64,000 bases of DNA, taken from assembly GCF_002278135.3 (NCBI RefSeq), contig NZ_CP029425.2:1898001-1962000 (forward strand). The letters run 5' to 3'. The notes under the pieces are model-generated. The model made no database searches. It saw only the letters and a program-made list of their open reading frames with translations, and was not told the origin of the DNA. The stretch comes from Bradyrhizobium ottawaense. GTDB taxonomy: Bacteria > Pseudomonadota > Alphaproteobacteria > Rhizobiales > Xanthobacteraceae. Below are positions 47,477-55,778 of the stretch, piece after piece (position 1 is the stretch's first letter; each line of letters starts with the position of its first letter). Made by a program: the position numbers and the translations under genes.

Positions 47477-47914
47477 ATGAGCAAAGCAAACGTCACGTCA
47501 TTTAAGAAGGGCCACGTCAAGTCGCCCAATGCGGGCAGGCCGAAGGGGCAGCCGAACAAGTCGACGCGTATGCTGCGAGAGGCCATCCTATTGGCGGCGG
47601 AGGGGCACGGGCACGACGGCAAAGGAGCAGGCGGGCTAACCGGATACTTGCGATTGCTCGCGGCCACGGAAAAAGCCACCTTCGCACGTCTGCTCGGTCG
47701 CTTGATGCCCCTGCAAGTGGACGTCGCGGAGAAGAACGCAACGTATACGGTAGAGGAGGCTGCCGCGGAGCTCCAGCGTCGCGGGCTCCCCGTTCCGACT
47801 CTACTCGCCCTCGCGCCGCCCCCGGACGAGCCTCCTATCCCAGCAAACGAAGATGCCCCCGAAGAAGGCGAGTTTTACGAACGCGCGCCGGGCGTCGAAT
47901 CGATAGAGCAGTAA
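47477..47914 (+). CDS. Small-terminase-like protein
   Basis: A 145-residue protein (ATG 47477, GGAG seven bases upstream; GTG 47447 possible). The N-terminus FKKGHVKSPNAGRPKGQPNKSTRMLREAIL matches the GRPKG-N-K opening found in phage proteins placed before large terminase genes (DUF5681-like). The middle GGLTGYLRLLAATEKATFARLLGRLMPLQV is also shared with those. The end is acidic and Pro-rich. PICIs carry their own TerS to redirect helper packaging, so this role is plausible but inferred. First gene of the plus-strand operon. Confidence 0.6.
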   Translation: MSKANVTSFKKGHVKSPNAGRPKGQPNKSTRMLREAILLAAEGHGHDGKGAGGLTGYLRLLAATEKATFARLLGRLMPLQVDVAEKNATYTVEEAAAELQRRGLPVPTLLALAPPPDEPPIPANEDAPEEGEFYERAPGVESIEQ

Positions 47915-48005
47915 TTGCGATTGCTTGGCCCATTCTACCAAAGGTAGCATGTTGTTCTAGAGTAATGGCGGGGCGTTGCCCAGCCGCACCCTCAAGGAAG
48001 AGAAC

Positions 48006-48356
48006 ATGAACCACTATTTACGAATTAGCGACGGGACGCTCGCGCAAGCAGACGAGGCGCTCGACGAGCGCGGCTTGCTTCGCGACGGCTATCTGCTTCG
48101 GACCGCCGTCACGATGATGGACTCCGGACGCATGCCTTTCCCCGACGACGATAGAGCCAGGAAGATCGCCGATCGCGAGGCTCGCAAGGCAAGACTGTCT
48201 GACGCATGGCGTACTCCGGCGCCACAGCCCCCGCGTCCGGCTCTCGCCGCCGAGCTAGCGGCATTGGAGCGTAAGCCAACTACTCCGCCGGCAGGCGATG
48301 GAGTGGCGGCACGGGCCGAGCGCGATCGTCGGCTCGTCGACGCATGGCGTCACTGA
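48006..48356 (+). CDS. Unknown element protein, 116 residues
   Basis: Starts at ATG 48006 with AAGGAAGAG seven bases upstream. The first part (LRISDGTLAQADEALDERGLLRDGYLLRTAVTMMD) and DRARKIADREARKARLSDAWR look like a folded helical region, followed by a Pro/Ala-rich linker and a second short ARAERDRRLVDAWRH, which repeats the DAWR ending. No family recognised. It lies between the terS-like gene and the next unknown gene, all on plus with short gaps. Confidence 0.6.
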   Translation: MNHYLRISDGTLAQADEALDERGLLRDGYLLRTAVTMMDSGRMPFPDDDRARKIADREARKARLSDAWRTPAPQPPRPALAAELAALERKPTTPPAGDGVAARAERDRRLVDAWRH

Positions 48357-48367
48357 GGAGGCAACAA

Positions 48368-49216
48368 ATGACAAGCAGACTGACTGCAAAAGCAGCGGCC
48401 AAACTCTCGGCGCTTGCCGACGAGGTGGACCAATCTCGGAGCCTCGTCGACCTGACCATGCGGCGCATCCGCGAGGCACAGGCAGCGATGCGCAACATCA
48501 ACCAAGACGCCGATCCCGATCGGTGGGCCGCACTGGAGCTGGAGGTCCAGCGGCTACACGGCCGACGCGAGATCGAGCAGACGCATCACGCCCGCCTTGC
48601 GCGTCAAGTCGCGTGCCTGAGCTCGTGGCTGGACACTCTACCCGTTGGGGTCGAACTGACTGACGTTCCCGTCGTCGACTGGCACCGCGATGAGAGCGAC
48701 GACCTGCAGGAGTGCGTGGAGATCGTGCGCATCGAGATCGAGCAGCTGCTCAGTACGCGAAAGAGCGTGGCAAGCTCGGTTCCCCCGGTCGAGGACCTGT
48801 ACCTTCAGGCCGACCGTCACGTCGACGCCCTCGCGAAGCAGGGCGTGCCGAGCATCAAGGTCGAGAACGGTCGCCTCAGCGTGCAGCACGCCAGCAGCTG
48901 GACTGGCTCAGGAGCCGAGGCCATCGCGATGCTGGCATGGCTAGACGGCGACCGGCTCGCCGAGGCCTTGCACGCGCGGATCGACGAGATCCGGGCCGAC
49001 GAGCTGCGGCGAGGTCTCGTCGTCATGCATCCCAACGACCGGAAGAAGAAGCTGGCCGATTTCGACAATCGCATTCGTGCGCTGGAGCTGGAGGAGGAGT
49101 TCTACATCGTGCAGGCCGAGGGGAACGGCATCACCATTCCTCGGCGCGACAAGGCCAGCCCGGCCGCCGTCTTGGGAGTGGCAGTTGTGCCTAAGAAGAG
49201 TGAGATCGCCGCCTAG
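48368..49216 (+). CDS. Unknown coiled-coil protein, 282 residues
   Basis: ATG 48368 with GAGGAGG eight bases upstream, 11 bases after the previous stop. Residues about 1-75 are a Leu/Ala/Arg coiled coil with MTSRLTAKAAAKLSALADEV. The middle holds DVPVVDWHRDESDDLQECVEIVRIEIEQLL and the C-terminal part LAEALHARIDEIRADELRRG and FDNRIRALELEEEFYIVQAEG. Helical throughout; it might be a scaffold- or capsid-interfering protein, but there is no direct evidence. Last gene before attR. Confidence 0.6.
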   Translation: MTSRLTAKAAAKLSALADEVDQSRSLVDLTMRRIREAQAAMRNINQDADPDRWAALELEVQRLHGRREIEQTHHARLARQVACLSSWLDTLPVGVELTDVPVVDWHRDESDDLQECVEIVRIEIEQLLSTRKSVASSVPPVEDLYLQADRHVDALAKQGVPSIKVENGRLSVQHASSWTGSGAEAIAMLAWLDGDRLAEALHARIDEIRADELRRGLVVMHPNDRKKKLADFDNRIRALELEEEFYIVQAEGNGITIPRRDKASPAAVLGVAVVPKKSEIAA

Positions 49217-49320
49217 CGTCGAGCGGCCGCGGACAAGTGGGCGAGTGTCCGCGTTCATGGCAACAACCCCCACAGCTGGCGGCCAGGGTACTTCCTGCGG
49301 CGCGGCCAGCGTCCTTCCCG

Positions 49321-49339
49321 CGTAGCCCGGTTGTAGCCC
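49321..49339 (+). repeat. attR, right copy of the 19-bp direct repeat
   Basis: CGTAGCCCGGTTGTAGCCC, identical to attL. After it, chromosomal sequence leads to the diguanylate cyclase gene 80 bases on. Confidence 0.85.
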
Positions 49340-49418
49340 CGGACTGGACCCGGCTCGCGGGGAGCCCTATTTTACCGCACTTTTCTAGAACCGCCACCCG
49401 GCATTGAGCAGGATGCCC

Positions 49419-50144
49419 ATGAAGAAACCAAAAAGGGCGGGCGCTGCGAAGGCCAAAAAGGGCCGGAAAACCAGTGCCGGCCGATCCAAAGCCGCCCCAA
49501 AACGGCTGACCAGGCGTTCGGCGGGGCCGCCGACGCGCGGCGCCTCGGGCGATGATGGAGCCAAGGATGCCGTCAGGACGACGATCCGGGGCTTGCGGGC
49601 CAAGCTCAAGGAGGCGCAGCGCCGGGTCGCGGAACTGGAAGCTGCGGCCGACACCGATTTCCTGCTCGATATCCCCAACCGGCGCGGCTTCGAGCGCGAG
49701 CTCGCGCGCGCCATCGCCTACATGAAGCGCTACCGCGCCAGCGGGGCGCTGATCGTGCTCGACGTCGATCGGTTGAAGCCGATCAACGATTCGTTCGGTC
49801 ATGGCGCCGGCGACGAGGTGCTCAAGGCGATTGCCGCCACGCTGACGCGGCAGGTCCGTGCCTCCGACGTGGTCGGCCGGCTCGGGGGCGACGAGTTCGC
49901 GCTGCTGCTGTGGAATCTCAGCGAGACCGACGCCAAGGCGAAGGCGGCCATCTTCGAGCAGGCGGTCGACGAATTGTCCTTTGTCTTTCGCGGCCAGGAG
50001 GTGACCGCGGGCGCCTCCGCCGGTGTCGCGCTTCTGGGGGCGCAGTCCGACCCGGGCCGCGCCCTGGAGGAGGCGGATGCCGCCATGTATGTGCGCAAGG
50101 CGCACCGGCGGCACGAGCCGGGGGTCAGGCTGGTCGGCAGCTAA
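49419..50144 (+). CDS. Soluble diguanylate cyclase (GGDEF)
   Basis: A 241-residue protein making c-di-GMP from GTP. A basic Lys/Arg/Ala N-terminus (about 1-50) and a short coiled coil (residues 53-70) precede the GGDEF domain: DFLLDIPNRRGFERELARA, LIVLDVDRLKPINDSFGHGAGD and the intact active loop GRLGGDEFALLLW. An allosteric I-site RxxD is not clearly seen. No sensor or TM segment. ATG 49419 has AGGAT upstream; TTG 49404 is also in frame. Overlaps the next, convergent gene by 4 bases. Confidence 0.93.
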   Translation: MKKPKRAGAAKAKKGRKTSAGRSKAAPKRLTRRSAGPPTRGASGDDGAKDAVRTTIRGLRAKLKEAQRRVAELEAAADTDFLLDIPNRRGFERELARAIAYMKRYRASGALIVLDVDRLKPINDSFGHGAGDEVLKAIAATLTRQVRASDVVGRLGGDEFALLLWNLSETDAKAKAAIFEQAVDELSFVFRGQEVTAGASAGVALLGAQSDPGRALEEADAAMYVRKAHRRHEPGVRLVGS

Positions 50145-50392
50145 AGCGCGCTGAGATCTGGCGGTACGTTACCGAATTTCCGCAGCAATTTGGCGTCGCC
50201 AAACTCGCCGGTCAGGGGATCGCCGCTGCGGCTGAAGGCGACGGCGCCGATATGGCCGGCGCCGTGCGCCAGCATTTCCGCACGACGCAGGGCGGCAGCC
50301 GATGTCTGGCATTCCTCGGCAGCACCCGCCACCGGCGATCCGTCCTCGTCGATCAGGAAGGGCAATGCAACGTAGTAGGTGACGTCGGGCAT
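50141..50392 (-). CDS. Conserved hypothetical, 83 residues
   Basis: ATG 50392 with GGAG seven bases upstream; the longer frame upstream belongs to a shadow of the next gene. Product MPDVTYYVALPFLIDEDG... is a mixed alpha/beta small protein with a Cys and a helix AAALRRAEMLAHG. Tail-to-tail overlap with the GGDEF gene. No function known; similar small proteins are common in this genus. Confidence 0.72.
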   Translation of the reverse strand: MPDVTYYVALPFLIDEDGSPVAGAAEECQTSAAALRRAEMLAHGAGHIGAVAFSRSGDPLTGEFGDAKLLRKFGNVPPDLSAL

Positions 50393-50415
50393 GATCGGCT
50401 CCGATAGCTGACGGT

Positions 50416-50640
50416 TCAGGCGGCGCTGCTCTTGCTCCGCATCTTGCTGCGCGAGGTGTCCGGAATGCAGCCGGCGGAAATCGCCGCCTGCAATTCCTCC
50501 AGCTCGGCCTCCAGATATTCGTTGGCCATGATCAGCGCCTTGATGGTGCTGCGCAGATTGCCGTCGCACATCGCGATCGCCTGATCGCACGCCTGTTCAT
50601 AATGGCTGTTGTCGAGAAGGGCGGCTGTCGACATCTGCAT
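50416..50640 (-). CDS. Conserved hypothetical, about 72-74 residues
   Basis: AAGGA upstream fits ATG 50634 best; ATG 50640 also possible. The helical product has the segment YEQACDQAIAMCDGNLRSTIKALIMANEYLEAELEELQ and a basic Ser-rich tail. Two cysteines. Lies 23 bases upstream of the 83-residue gene in the same direction, so the two form a small operon. Confidence 0.72.
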   Translation of the reverse strand: MQMSTAALLDNSHYEQACDQAIAMCDGNLRSTIKALIMANEYLEAELEELQAAISAGCIPDTSRSKMRSKSSAA

Positions 50641-50756
50641 TGTCCTTGTCAGTTGTCCTGGGCGTTTTCTGGGGGCGCTGGGGTCGTCGAATGTTCCTAT
50701 TTTGTTCTTTTGGAGTCAAGCGGATTCATCCGCGCGAGGGAAAGCCGGATCGCAGG

Positions 50757-50963
50757 TCAGGCGATGATGTCGGGGGTGATCTGGTCTTCGATGAACGCGA
50801 TGCGGTCTCGTAACAACAGCTTGCGCTTCTTCAAGCGCTGTAACCGCAATAGGTCGGGGGCGGGCGATTGATGCAGTGCATCGATCGCCGCATCGAGATC
50901 TCGGTGTTCCTGCTGCAACCGGGTGAGCTCGGCTTCGAGCTCACGCTCGTCTTCATTGGTCAT
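50757..50963 (-). CDS. DUF465 (YdcH-like) protein
   Basis: A 68-residue helical hairpin with the DUF465 pattern: LEAELTRLQQEHRDLDAAIDALH, then LQRLKKRKLLLRDRIAFIEDQI. Function unknown; members are small cytoplasmic helical proteins common in alphaproteobacteria. Its neighbour across a 330-base gap is a second DUF465 gene in the opposite direction. Confidence 0.88.
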   Translation of the reverse strand: MTNEDERELEAELTRLQQEHRDLDAAIDALHQSPAPDLLRLQRLKKRKLLLRDRIAFIEDQITPDIIA

Positions 50964-51292
50964 GTCTGCGGTGGCCGAAAACCGATAGGCGTGGGATTAA
51001 GGCTGTGGATGCCCTGTGGAAATTATCGTCCTTGCGCGGCGTGATCGCAAGCGATCTGCGACCATCGTTCGCCGATCTCCAGCGACATATTTCCGCTGAT
51101 CGCTGCGGCGCTGCGCAAGCGCATTGATATCATGGATTTTTCCCGCGCGGTTCCTTTACTCACGCTTCGTTACATATGAATTTTCAAAAATGAAGCTGCG
51201 GCGACGGTTACCCATCGACAGAACGAATCGCTGATGTACACTTCCTTGTCCGGATCGAATCCTGAGGTTCAACCCTACCGAGGAGGTTTCGA
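50964..51292. other. Divergent intergenic region between two DUF465 genes
   Basis: This stretch of about 330 bases should hold both promoters. No ORF or hairpin worth calling; a 74-codon minus frame at 51156-51380 is a shadow of the plus gene. Confidence 0.5.
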
Positions 51293-51472
51293 ATGACAAT
51301 TCAGGCACATCTCGTTGAATTGGAGCGGAAGCACAAACTTCTCGAAAACGAATTGCACGAAGCTCTCGTGCACCTTTCAACAGACGACCTGCAAATTGTT
51401 GAGTTGAAGCGCCGGAAGTTGATGGTCAAGGACCAGATCGAGCGTCTGAGGCACGGCGACACGCTCCACTAG
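51293..51472 (+). CDS. Second DUF465 (YdcH-like) protein, 59 residues
   Basis: Very good AGGAGG ribosome site seven bases before ATG 51293. The product (MTIQAHLVELERKHKLLENEL, then LQIVELKRRKLMVKDQIERLRHG) is a short helical hairpin of the DUF465 type, related to the gene on the other side. Too short for simple ORF cut-offs but well supported by the ribosome site and family pattern. Its lower GC than neighbours is noticeable. Confidence 0.85.
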   Translation: MTIQAHLVELERKHKLLENELHEALVHLSTDDLQIVELKRRKLMVKDQIERLRHGDTLH

Positions 51473-51647
51473 TACCCCCCGCAACAGCGTAGAGTTGAAC
51501 ATACCCCTATCCCGCAGGGGTGGGAGCTTTTGCGCTCATCCCTGCAACAAAGGTGAGAAACCGTGCAAAGAAGTTTGCGCGGTGTTTGGTTTTTGTCGCA
51601 ACGCGTTGTCTTGCCGCGAACTGATATCCACGTCGCTCGAAAACGCT

Positions 51648-52751
51648 TCAGATGTCTGCGAGCTCGGCGACGTGATCTGCGATCGCGAGCGACGACGTCA
51701 GTCCTGGCGATTCGATGCCGAACAGATTGATCAGGCCAGCGACGCCGTGATCGCGCGGGCCCTGCATCAGGAAGTCCTGCGTGGCCACCGCGGGCGGTAC
51801 GATCTTCGGCCGGATACCCGAATAGCTCGGCATCAACGCGCCGTCAGGCAGTGTCGGCCAGTATTTGCGGATCGCCGGGTAGAACCGCTCGGCGCGTGAC
51901 GGGTCGACCTCGTAGTCGATCGTCTCGATCCACTCGACGTCAGGGCCGAAGCGCGCTTGGCCTGCCATGTCCAGCGTCAGATGCACTCCCAACCCGCCGG
52001 GTTCGGGCACCGGGTAGATCAGGCGCGAGAACGGCGCCTTGGCATTGCAGCTGAAGTAATTTCCCTTGGCGAGATAGGCGCGCGGAATTCGGTCCAGCGG
52101 CATGCCGTCGATGTTGCGCGCCACATTGGTCGCCGAGAGCCCCGCGGCGTTGACGAGGAGGGCGCATTGCAGCGTCATTGGCGCCTCGCCGCCGGCGTCG
52201 ATCTCGATCAGGCCGTTCGCCGCCTTGGCGCGGATCAGCGGCGTGTGAAACGCGAACGCCGTGCCGGCTTCCTCGGCTTCGCCGCGCAGCGAGAGCATGT
52301 AGGCGTGGCTGTCGATGATGCCCGTCGATGGCGACAGCAGCGCGGCGTCGCAGGCCAGCGCCGGCTCCAGCGCGCGTGCCGCCTCGCCCGTGAGCTGCTG
52401 CATGTCGAGCACGCCATTGGCCTCGGCATGCGCCTTGATCGATTGCAGCTTCTCGGTCTCCTGCGGGCTGGTCGCGACGATCAGCTTGCCGCAATTCTTG
52501 TGCGGGATGCCGCGCTTGGCGCAGTAGCGGTAGAGCGCGTGCTTGCCGTCGACGCACATGCGCGCCATCCAGCTCCCGGCGCGGTAGTAGATGCCGGCAT
52601 GGATCACCTCGCTGTTGCGCGAGGAGGTGATGGTGCCGATCGCCTCGGCCTCCTCGAGCACGATGACCTCGCGTCCGGCCTGCGCAAGCTTTCGAGCCAC
52701 CGCGAGCCCGACCACGCCGGCTCCGATGACGACGCAATCGACCTTATCCAT
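51648..52751 (-). CDS. FAD-dependent oxidoreductase, L-2-hydroxyglutarate oxidase-like
   Basis: A 367-residue DAO-superfamily flavoprotein with the FAD motif [20 protein letters not shown] and [24 protein letters not shown], the latter typical of LhgO/YgaF. The C-terminal PSYSGIRPK and [17 protein letters not shown] are also as in LhgO. Likely oxidises L-2-hydroxyglutarate to 2-oxoglutarate, passing electrons to quinone; other 2-hydroxy acids are possible. Single gene, divergent from the sensor protein at 52954. Confidence 0.85.
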   Translation of the reverse strand: MDKVDCVVIGAGVVGLAVARKLAQAGREVIVLEEAEAIGTITSSRNSEVIHAGIYYRAGSWMARMCVDGKHALYRYCAKRGIPHKNCGKLIVATSPQETEKLQSIKAHAEANGVLDMQQLTGEAARALEPALACDAALLSPSTGIIDSHAYMLSLRGEAEEAGTAFAFHTPLIRAKAANGLIEIDAGGEAPMTLQCALLVNAAGLSATNVARNIDGMPLDRIPRAYLAKGNYFSCNAKAPFSRLIYPVPEPGGLGVHLTLDMAGQARFGPDVEWIETIDYEVDPSRAERFYPAIRKYWPTLPDGALMPSYSGIRPKIVPPAVATQDFLMQGPRDHGVAGLINLFGIESPGLTSSLAIADHVAELADI

Positions 52752-52953
52752 GGTTGTGCAGGAGGTCCGCTGGAGGCGCCGGTGGCATCAGGCCTGGAGA
52801 GAATGCCGCGCGGCCGTTTTCCGTTAAGGAAGAATTTATCATGTCAGGGCAATTGCCGTATTTCACGTCACATTTTTCTGTTGCGCGTACAGGCGTTTAC
52901 CCGATCCAAACGCGTGAAGCCAGACAATCCGACGTTGAAATCGCGGGTGGCTG

Positions 52954-55641
52954 ATGGCTGAGAAGAACTGGCACGAGGGCAGCACGCTTCCGATTGCTGT
53001 GCAGGCCGTTGTGTGCCTGGCCGGCACGGTTGCGCCCGCGCGCGCCTTTGCGCTGTCGGATGGCTTCGCCGCGCCGAGCTATCTCGGCCAGCTCGATCCC
53101 AACGTGGTCTGGGAAGTCCTGATCGCGGGCATCGTCGTCTGCGCGTTCCTCGGCGCGATCGTGCTGTGGATCCATTCCTCGCTGCGCCGGACCAGGCGTC
53201 TACAGTTGCGGCGCAACGCCTTCGTCTCCTCCGCCATGAACAATCTCAATCAGGGCGTGGTCATGACGGATGCGCAGCGCCGCATCATCTTCTGCAACGA
53301 CCGCTATCTCGAGATCTACGGCCTGACGCGGTCGGAACTCTGGGCCAATATGGACGGCCATGAGCTTCTTAAGCTCCGGCGCAAGCGCGGGGTGCTCGGC
53401 GGCATCTCCGACGACGAATTCTACGAGAAGGCGGCGAGCCACAACGGCCTGGTCACCGAGCTGCCCGACGGGCGAGCCATCCTGGTGAAGTTTTTCGTGC
53501 TGCCGAACGGCGGCTCGGTGGCGACGCATCTGGACGTCAGCGAGCAGCGCAAGCTGTCGCGACAGCTCGCTTCCACCAAGCAATTCCTGGAATCGGTGCT
53601 GGACCATGTGCCGGCCTGCGTGGCCGCGAAGAACATCGAGGACGGCTGCTACATCTTCGCCAACAGCGCCTATGAGCGGTTCTGGGGGTTCTCGCGGGAT
53701 CATGCCGTCGGCAAGAACGCACGCGAGCTGTTTGCGCCGGTCTCGGCAGCCAGTATCGAGGCGACCGACCGGGCGGCGCTCAACTCCCCGGACGGCCAGT
53801 TCCGTAACGAGTTCGAGGTCGACCGCGGCGGCGAGCGGCGCATGGTCGCCTCGATTCGGATCGTGGTCCGCAACGAGAGCAACAAGCCCGAGTTTCTGCT
53901 GCTGGTGTTCGAGGACATCACCGACCGCCGGTCGCTGTCGCAGGAGCTGGAGAGCACGAAGAAGTTCCTCGAGCTGGTGGTCGACAACATCCCGGTGGCG
54001 CTGATCGTCGAGCAGGTCAAGGACGGCCGCTATCTGCTCGCCAATCGCAGCGCGGAGACGATCCTCAACCGCCGGCGCGAGGAGGCCACGGGCCTGACCG
54101 CGTCCGACATCTTCAACCCCAAGGAAGCCAAGCTGATCATCGCGCGCGACGAGGCCGCGATCAAGAAACGCGGGATGATCACCGAGGAGCATCCGATCTC
54201 CACCAAGGACGGCCTGCGGCTGTTCCTGACCCGCCGCGCCACCGTGCTCGGCGATACCGGCGAGCCGCAATATCTGATCAAGACCCACGAGGACGTCACC
54301 GACCGCCGGCAGACCGAGTCGCGCATGGCGCACATGGCCTATCACGACGGCCTCACCGATCTGCCGAACCGCGCCGCCTTCCTTCAGGCGCTGACCCAGA
54401 TGATCGAGGCCTGCGAAGGCACCGGCGAGGAGTTCGCCGTCCTCTGCGTCGACCTCGACGGCCTCAAGGAGGTCAACGACGTCTTCGGTCATGCGCTCGG
54501 CGACAAGCTCCTGATCGAGGTGGCCAAGCGGCTCCAGGACTCCGCCCGTGGCGGCGTGGTGGCGCGCCTGTCCGGCGACGAATTCGGACTGATCATCGAC
54601 GGCAAGCAGCCGGACGCGGGTCTTGCGCTGGCGCAGCAGATCGGCGACGCCGTCGCGAAGGACTTCCAGATCGACGGCCGGGCGGTCCGCGCCGGCGTCA
54701 CCACCGGCATGTCGATCTTCCCGCACAATGGCACTGACGGCGCCTCGCTGCTCGCCAATGCCGGTGCGGCGCTGTTCCGCGCCAAGCAGAAGTCGCGCGG
54801 CACGATCAGCCTCTTCCAGCCGGAGATGGACCAGCAGATCCGCGACCGCCGCGTGCTGCACCAGGACCTGTCGGTGGCCATCAAGAACGGCGAGCTCTCG
54901 CTTGCCTTCCAGCCCCAGGGCGCCGCCGGCCACAGCGTCGCCGAGAGCGAGATCATCGGCTTCGAGGCGCTGGCGCGCTGGCAGCATCCGGTACGCGGCC
55001 AGGTCTCGCCGGCCGAATTCATCCCAATCGCCGAGGAGAGCGGTCTGATCGTCGAGATGGGCGAGTGGATCCTGCGCGAGGCCTGCCGCGAGGCGGCGTC
55101 CTGGCCGAAGCCGCTCCAGGTCGCGGTCAATCTGTCCCCGGCGCAGTTCATGCACGGCGACGTGGTTGGCCTCGTCCATTCGATCCTGCTCGAGACCGGC
55201 CTTGCACCCGGCCGGCTCGAGCTGGAGATCACCGAGGGCGTGTTGATCGAGGACTTCGACCGGGGCCTCGCGCTGCTGCGCCGCCTGAAGGCGCTCGGCG
55301 TGCGCATCTCCATGGACGATTTCGGCAGCGGTTACTCCTCGCTGAGCTATCTCCAGGCGTTCCCGTTCGACAAGATCAAGATCGACCGGGCCTTCATCAC
55401 CAATCTCGGCCGCAATCCGCAATCGGCTGCGATCGTGCGCGCGGTGATCGATCTCGGCCACGGCCTCGAAATGTCGATCATCGCCGAGGGCGTCGAGACG
55501 GTCGAGCAACTCGCCTTCCTCGCCAAGGAGGGCTGTGACGGCGTGCAGGGCTATCTGCTCGGCAGGCCCCTGCCGATCGGGAAATATGCCGGGCTCGTCG
55601 GCCGCGCTGAAGTCATGGAGCTTGCGCTCAAGACCGGCTAG
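52954..55641 (+). CDS. Membrane PAS-PAS-PAS-GGDEF-EAL c-di-GMP protein
   Basis: An 895-residue signalling protein. One TM helix (about 48-70) after an N-terminal hydrophobic signal; PAS-type sensor domains at about 90-200, 210-330 and 335-455 (the second and third with the repeated ELESTKKFLE linker); GGDEF at about 460-620 with the active-site variant SGDEF (540-544), which still keeps the catalytic Glu; and EAL at about 640-885 with FEALARW (Glu671), DDFGSGYSS and QGYLLGRPLP. Both catalytic domains look intact, so it may make or break c-di-GMP depending on signals. Confidence 0.94.
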   Translation: MAEKNWHEGSTLPIAVQAVVCLAGTVAPARAFALSDGFAAPSYLGQLDPNVVWEVLIAGIVVCAFLGAIVLWIHSSLRRTRRLQLRRNAFVSSAMNNLNQGVVMTDAQRRIIFCNDRYLEIYGLTRSELWANMDGHELLKLRRKRGVLGGISDDEFYEKAASHNGLVTELPDGRAILVKFFVLPNGGSVATHLDVSEQRKLSRQLASTKQFLESVLDHVPACVAAKNIEDGCYIFANSAYERFWGFSRDHAVGKNARELFAPVSAASIEATDRAALNSPDGQFRNEFEVDRGGERRMVASIRIVVRNESNKPEFLLLVFEDITDRRSLSQELESTKKFLELVVDNIPVALIVEQVKDGRYLLANRSAETILNRRREEATGLTASDIFNPKEAKLIIARDEAAIKKRGMITEEHPISTKDGLRLFLTRRATVLGDTGEPQYLIKTHEDVTDRRQTESRMAHMAYHDGLTDLPNRAAFLQALTQMIEACEGTGEEFAVLCVDLDGLKEVNDVFGHALGDKLLIEVAKRLQDSARGGVVARLSGDEFGLIIDGKQPDAGLALAQQIGDAVAKDFQIDGRAVRAGVTTGMSIFPHNGTDGASLLANAGAALFRAKQKSRGTISLFQPEMDQQIRDRRVLHQDLSVAIKNGELSLAFQPQGAAGHSVAESEIIGFEALARWQHPVRGQVSPAEFIPIAEESGLIVEMGEWILREACREAASWPKPLQVAVNLSPAQFMHGDVVGLVHSILLETGLAPGRLELEITEGVLIEDFDRGLALLRRLKALGVRISMDDFGSGYSSLSYLQAFPFDKIKIDRAFITNLGRNPQSAAIVRAVIDLGHGLEMSIIAEGVETVEQLAFLAKEGCDGVQGYLLGRPLPIGKYAGLVGRAEVMELALKTG

Positions 55642-55742
55642 AGCGTTCGAGCGAAGTGGACGCCGGTTCGCGTCAAGAAAAACCGTCAGAATAAGAACCT
55701 AGAGACCCCGTTCCGATTTCATCGGAACGGAAATGGCTCTAG
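55638..55742. repeat. Dispersed repeat with terminal CTAGAGC / GCTCTAG inverted ends
   Basis: A 105-base unit: CTAGAGCGTTCGAGCGAAGT, a middle with CCGGTTCGCGTCAAGAAAA, and a perfect 10-bp stem CCGTTCCGAT-TTC-ATCGGAACGG, ending GGCTCTAG. A partial copy occurs at 38810-38828. Typical MITE-like small repeat of this genus. It starts on the last bases of the upstream gene's stop region. Confidence 0.75.
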
Positions 55743-55778
55743 TGATGATGGGGCGCTTTGCTTCCATTCGACGGCTTC

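Larger units (their letters stand above)
40710..49339. mobile_element. Integrated phage-satellite-like element (8.6 kb)
   Basis: Bounded by the 19-bp direct repeat at 40710-40728 and 49321-49339 and inserted between purE and the diguanylate cyclase gene. Contents: integrase at the left end; a minus-strand block of AlpA-like regulator, primase-helicase, small protein, winged-helix protein and GNAT protein; and a plus-strand block of terminase-small-subunit-like protein and two unknown genes. No capsid, tail, lysis or large terminase genes. int + alpA + primase/helicase + terS-like is the plan of Gram-negative PICIs and resembles P4. Integration in a tRNA gene was not seen. Confidence 0.8.

Noticed and set aside
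51503..51521. ACCCC ... GGGGT hairpin after the second DUF465 gene as a terminator
   Set aside because: Only a 5-bp stem and the T-run is displaced; too weak to call.
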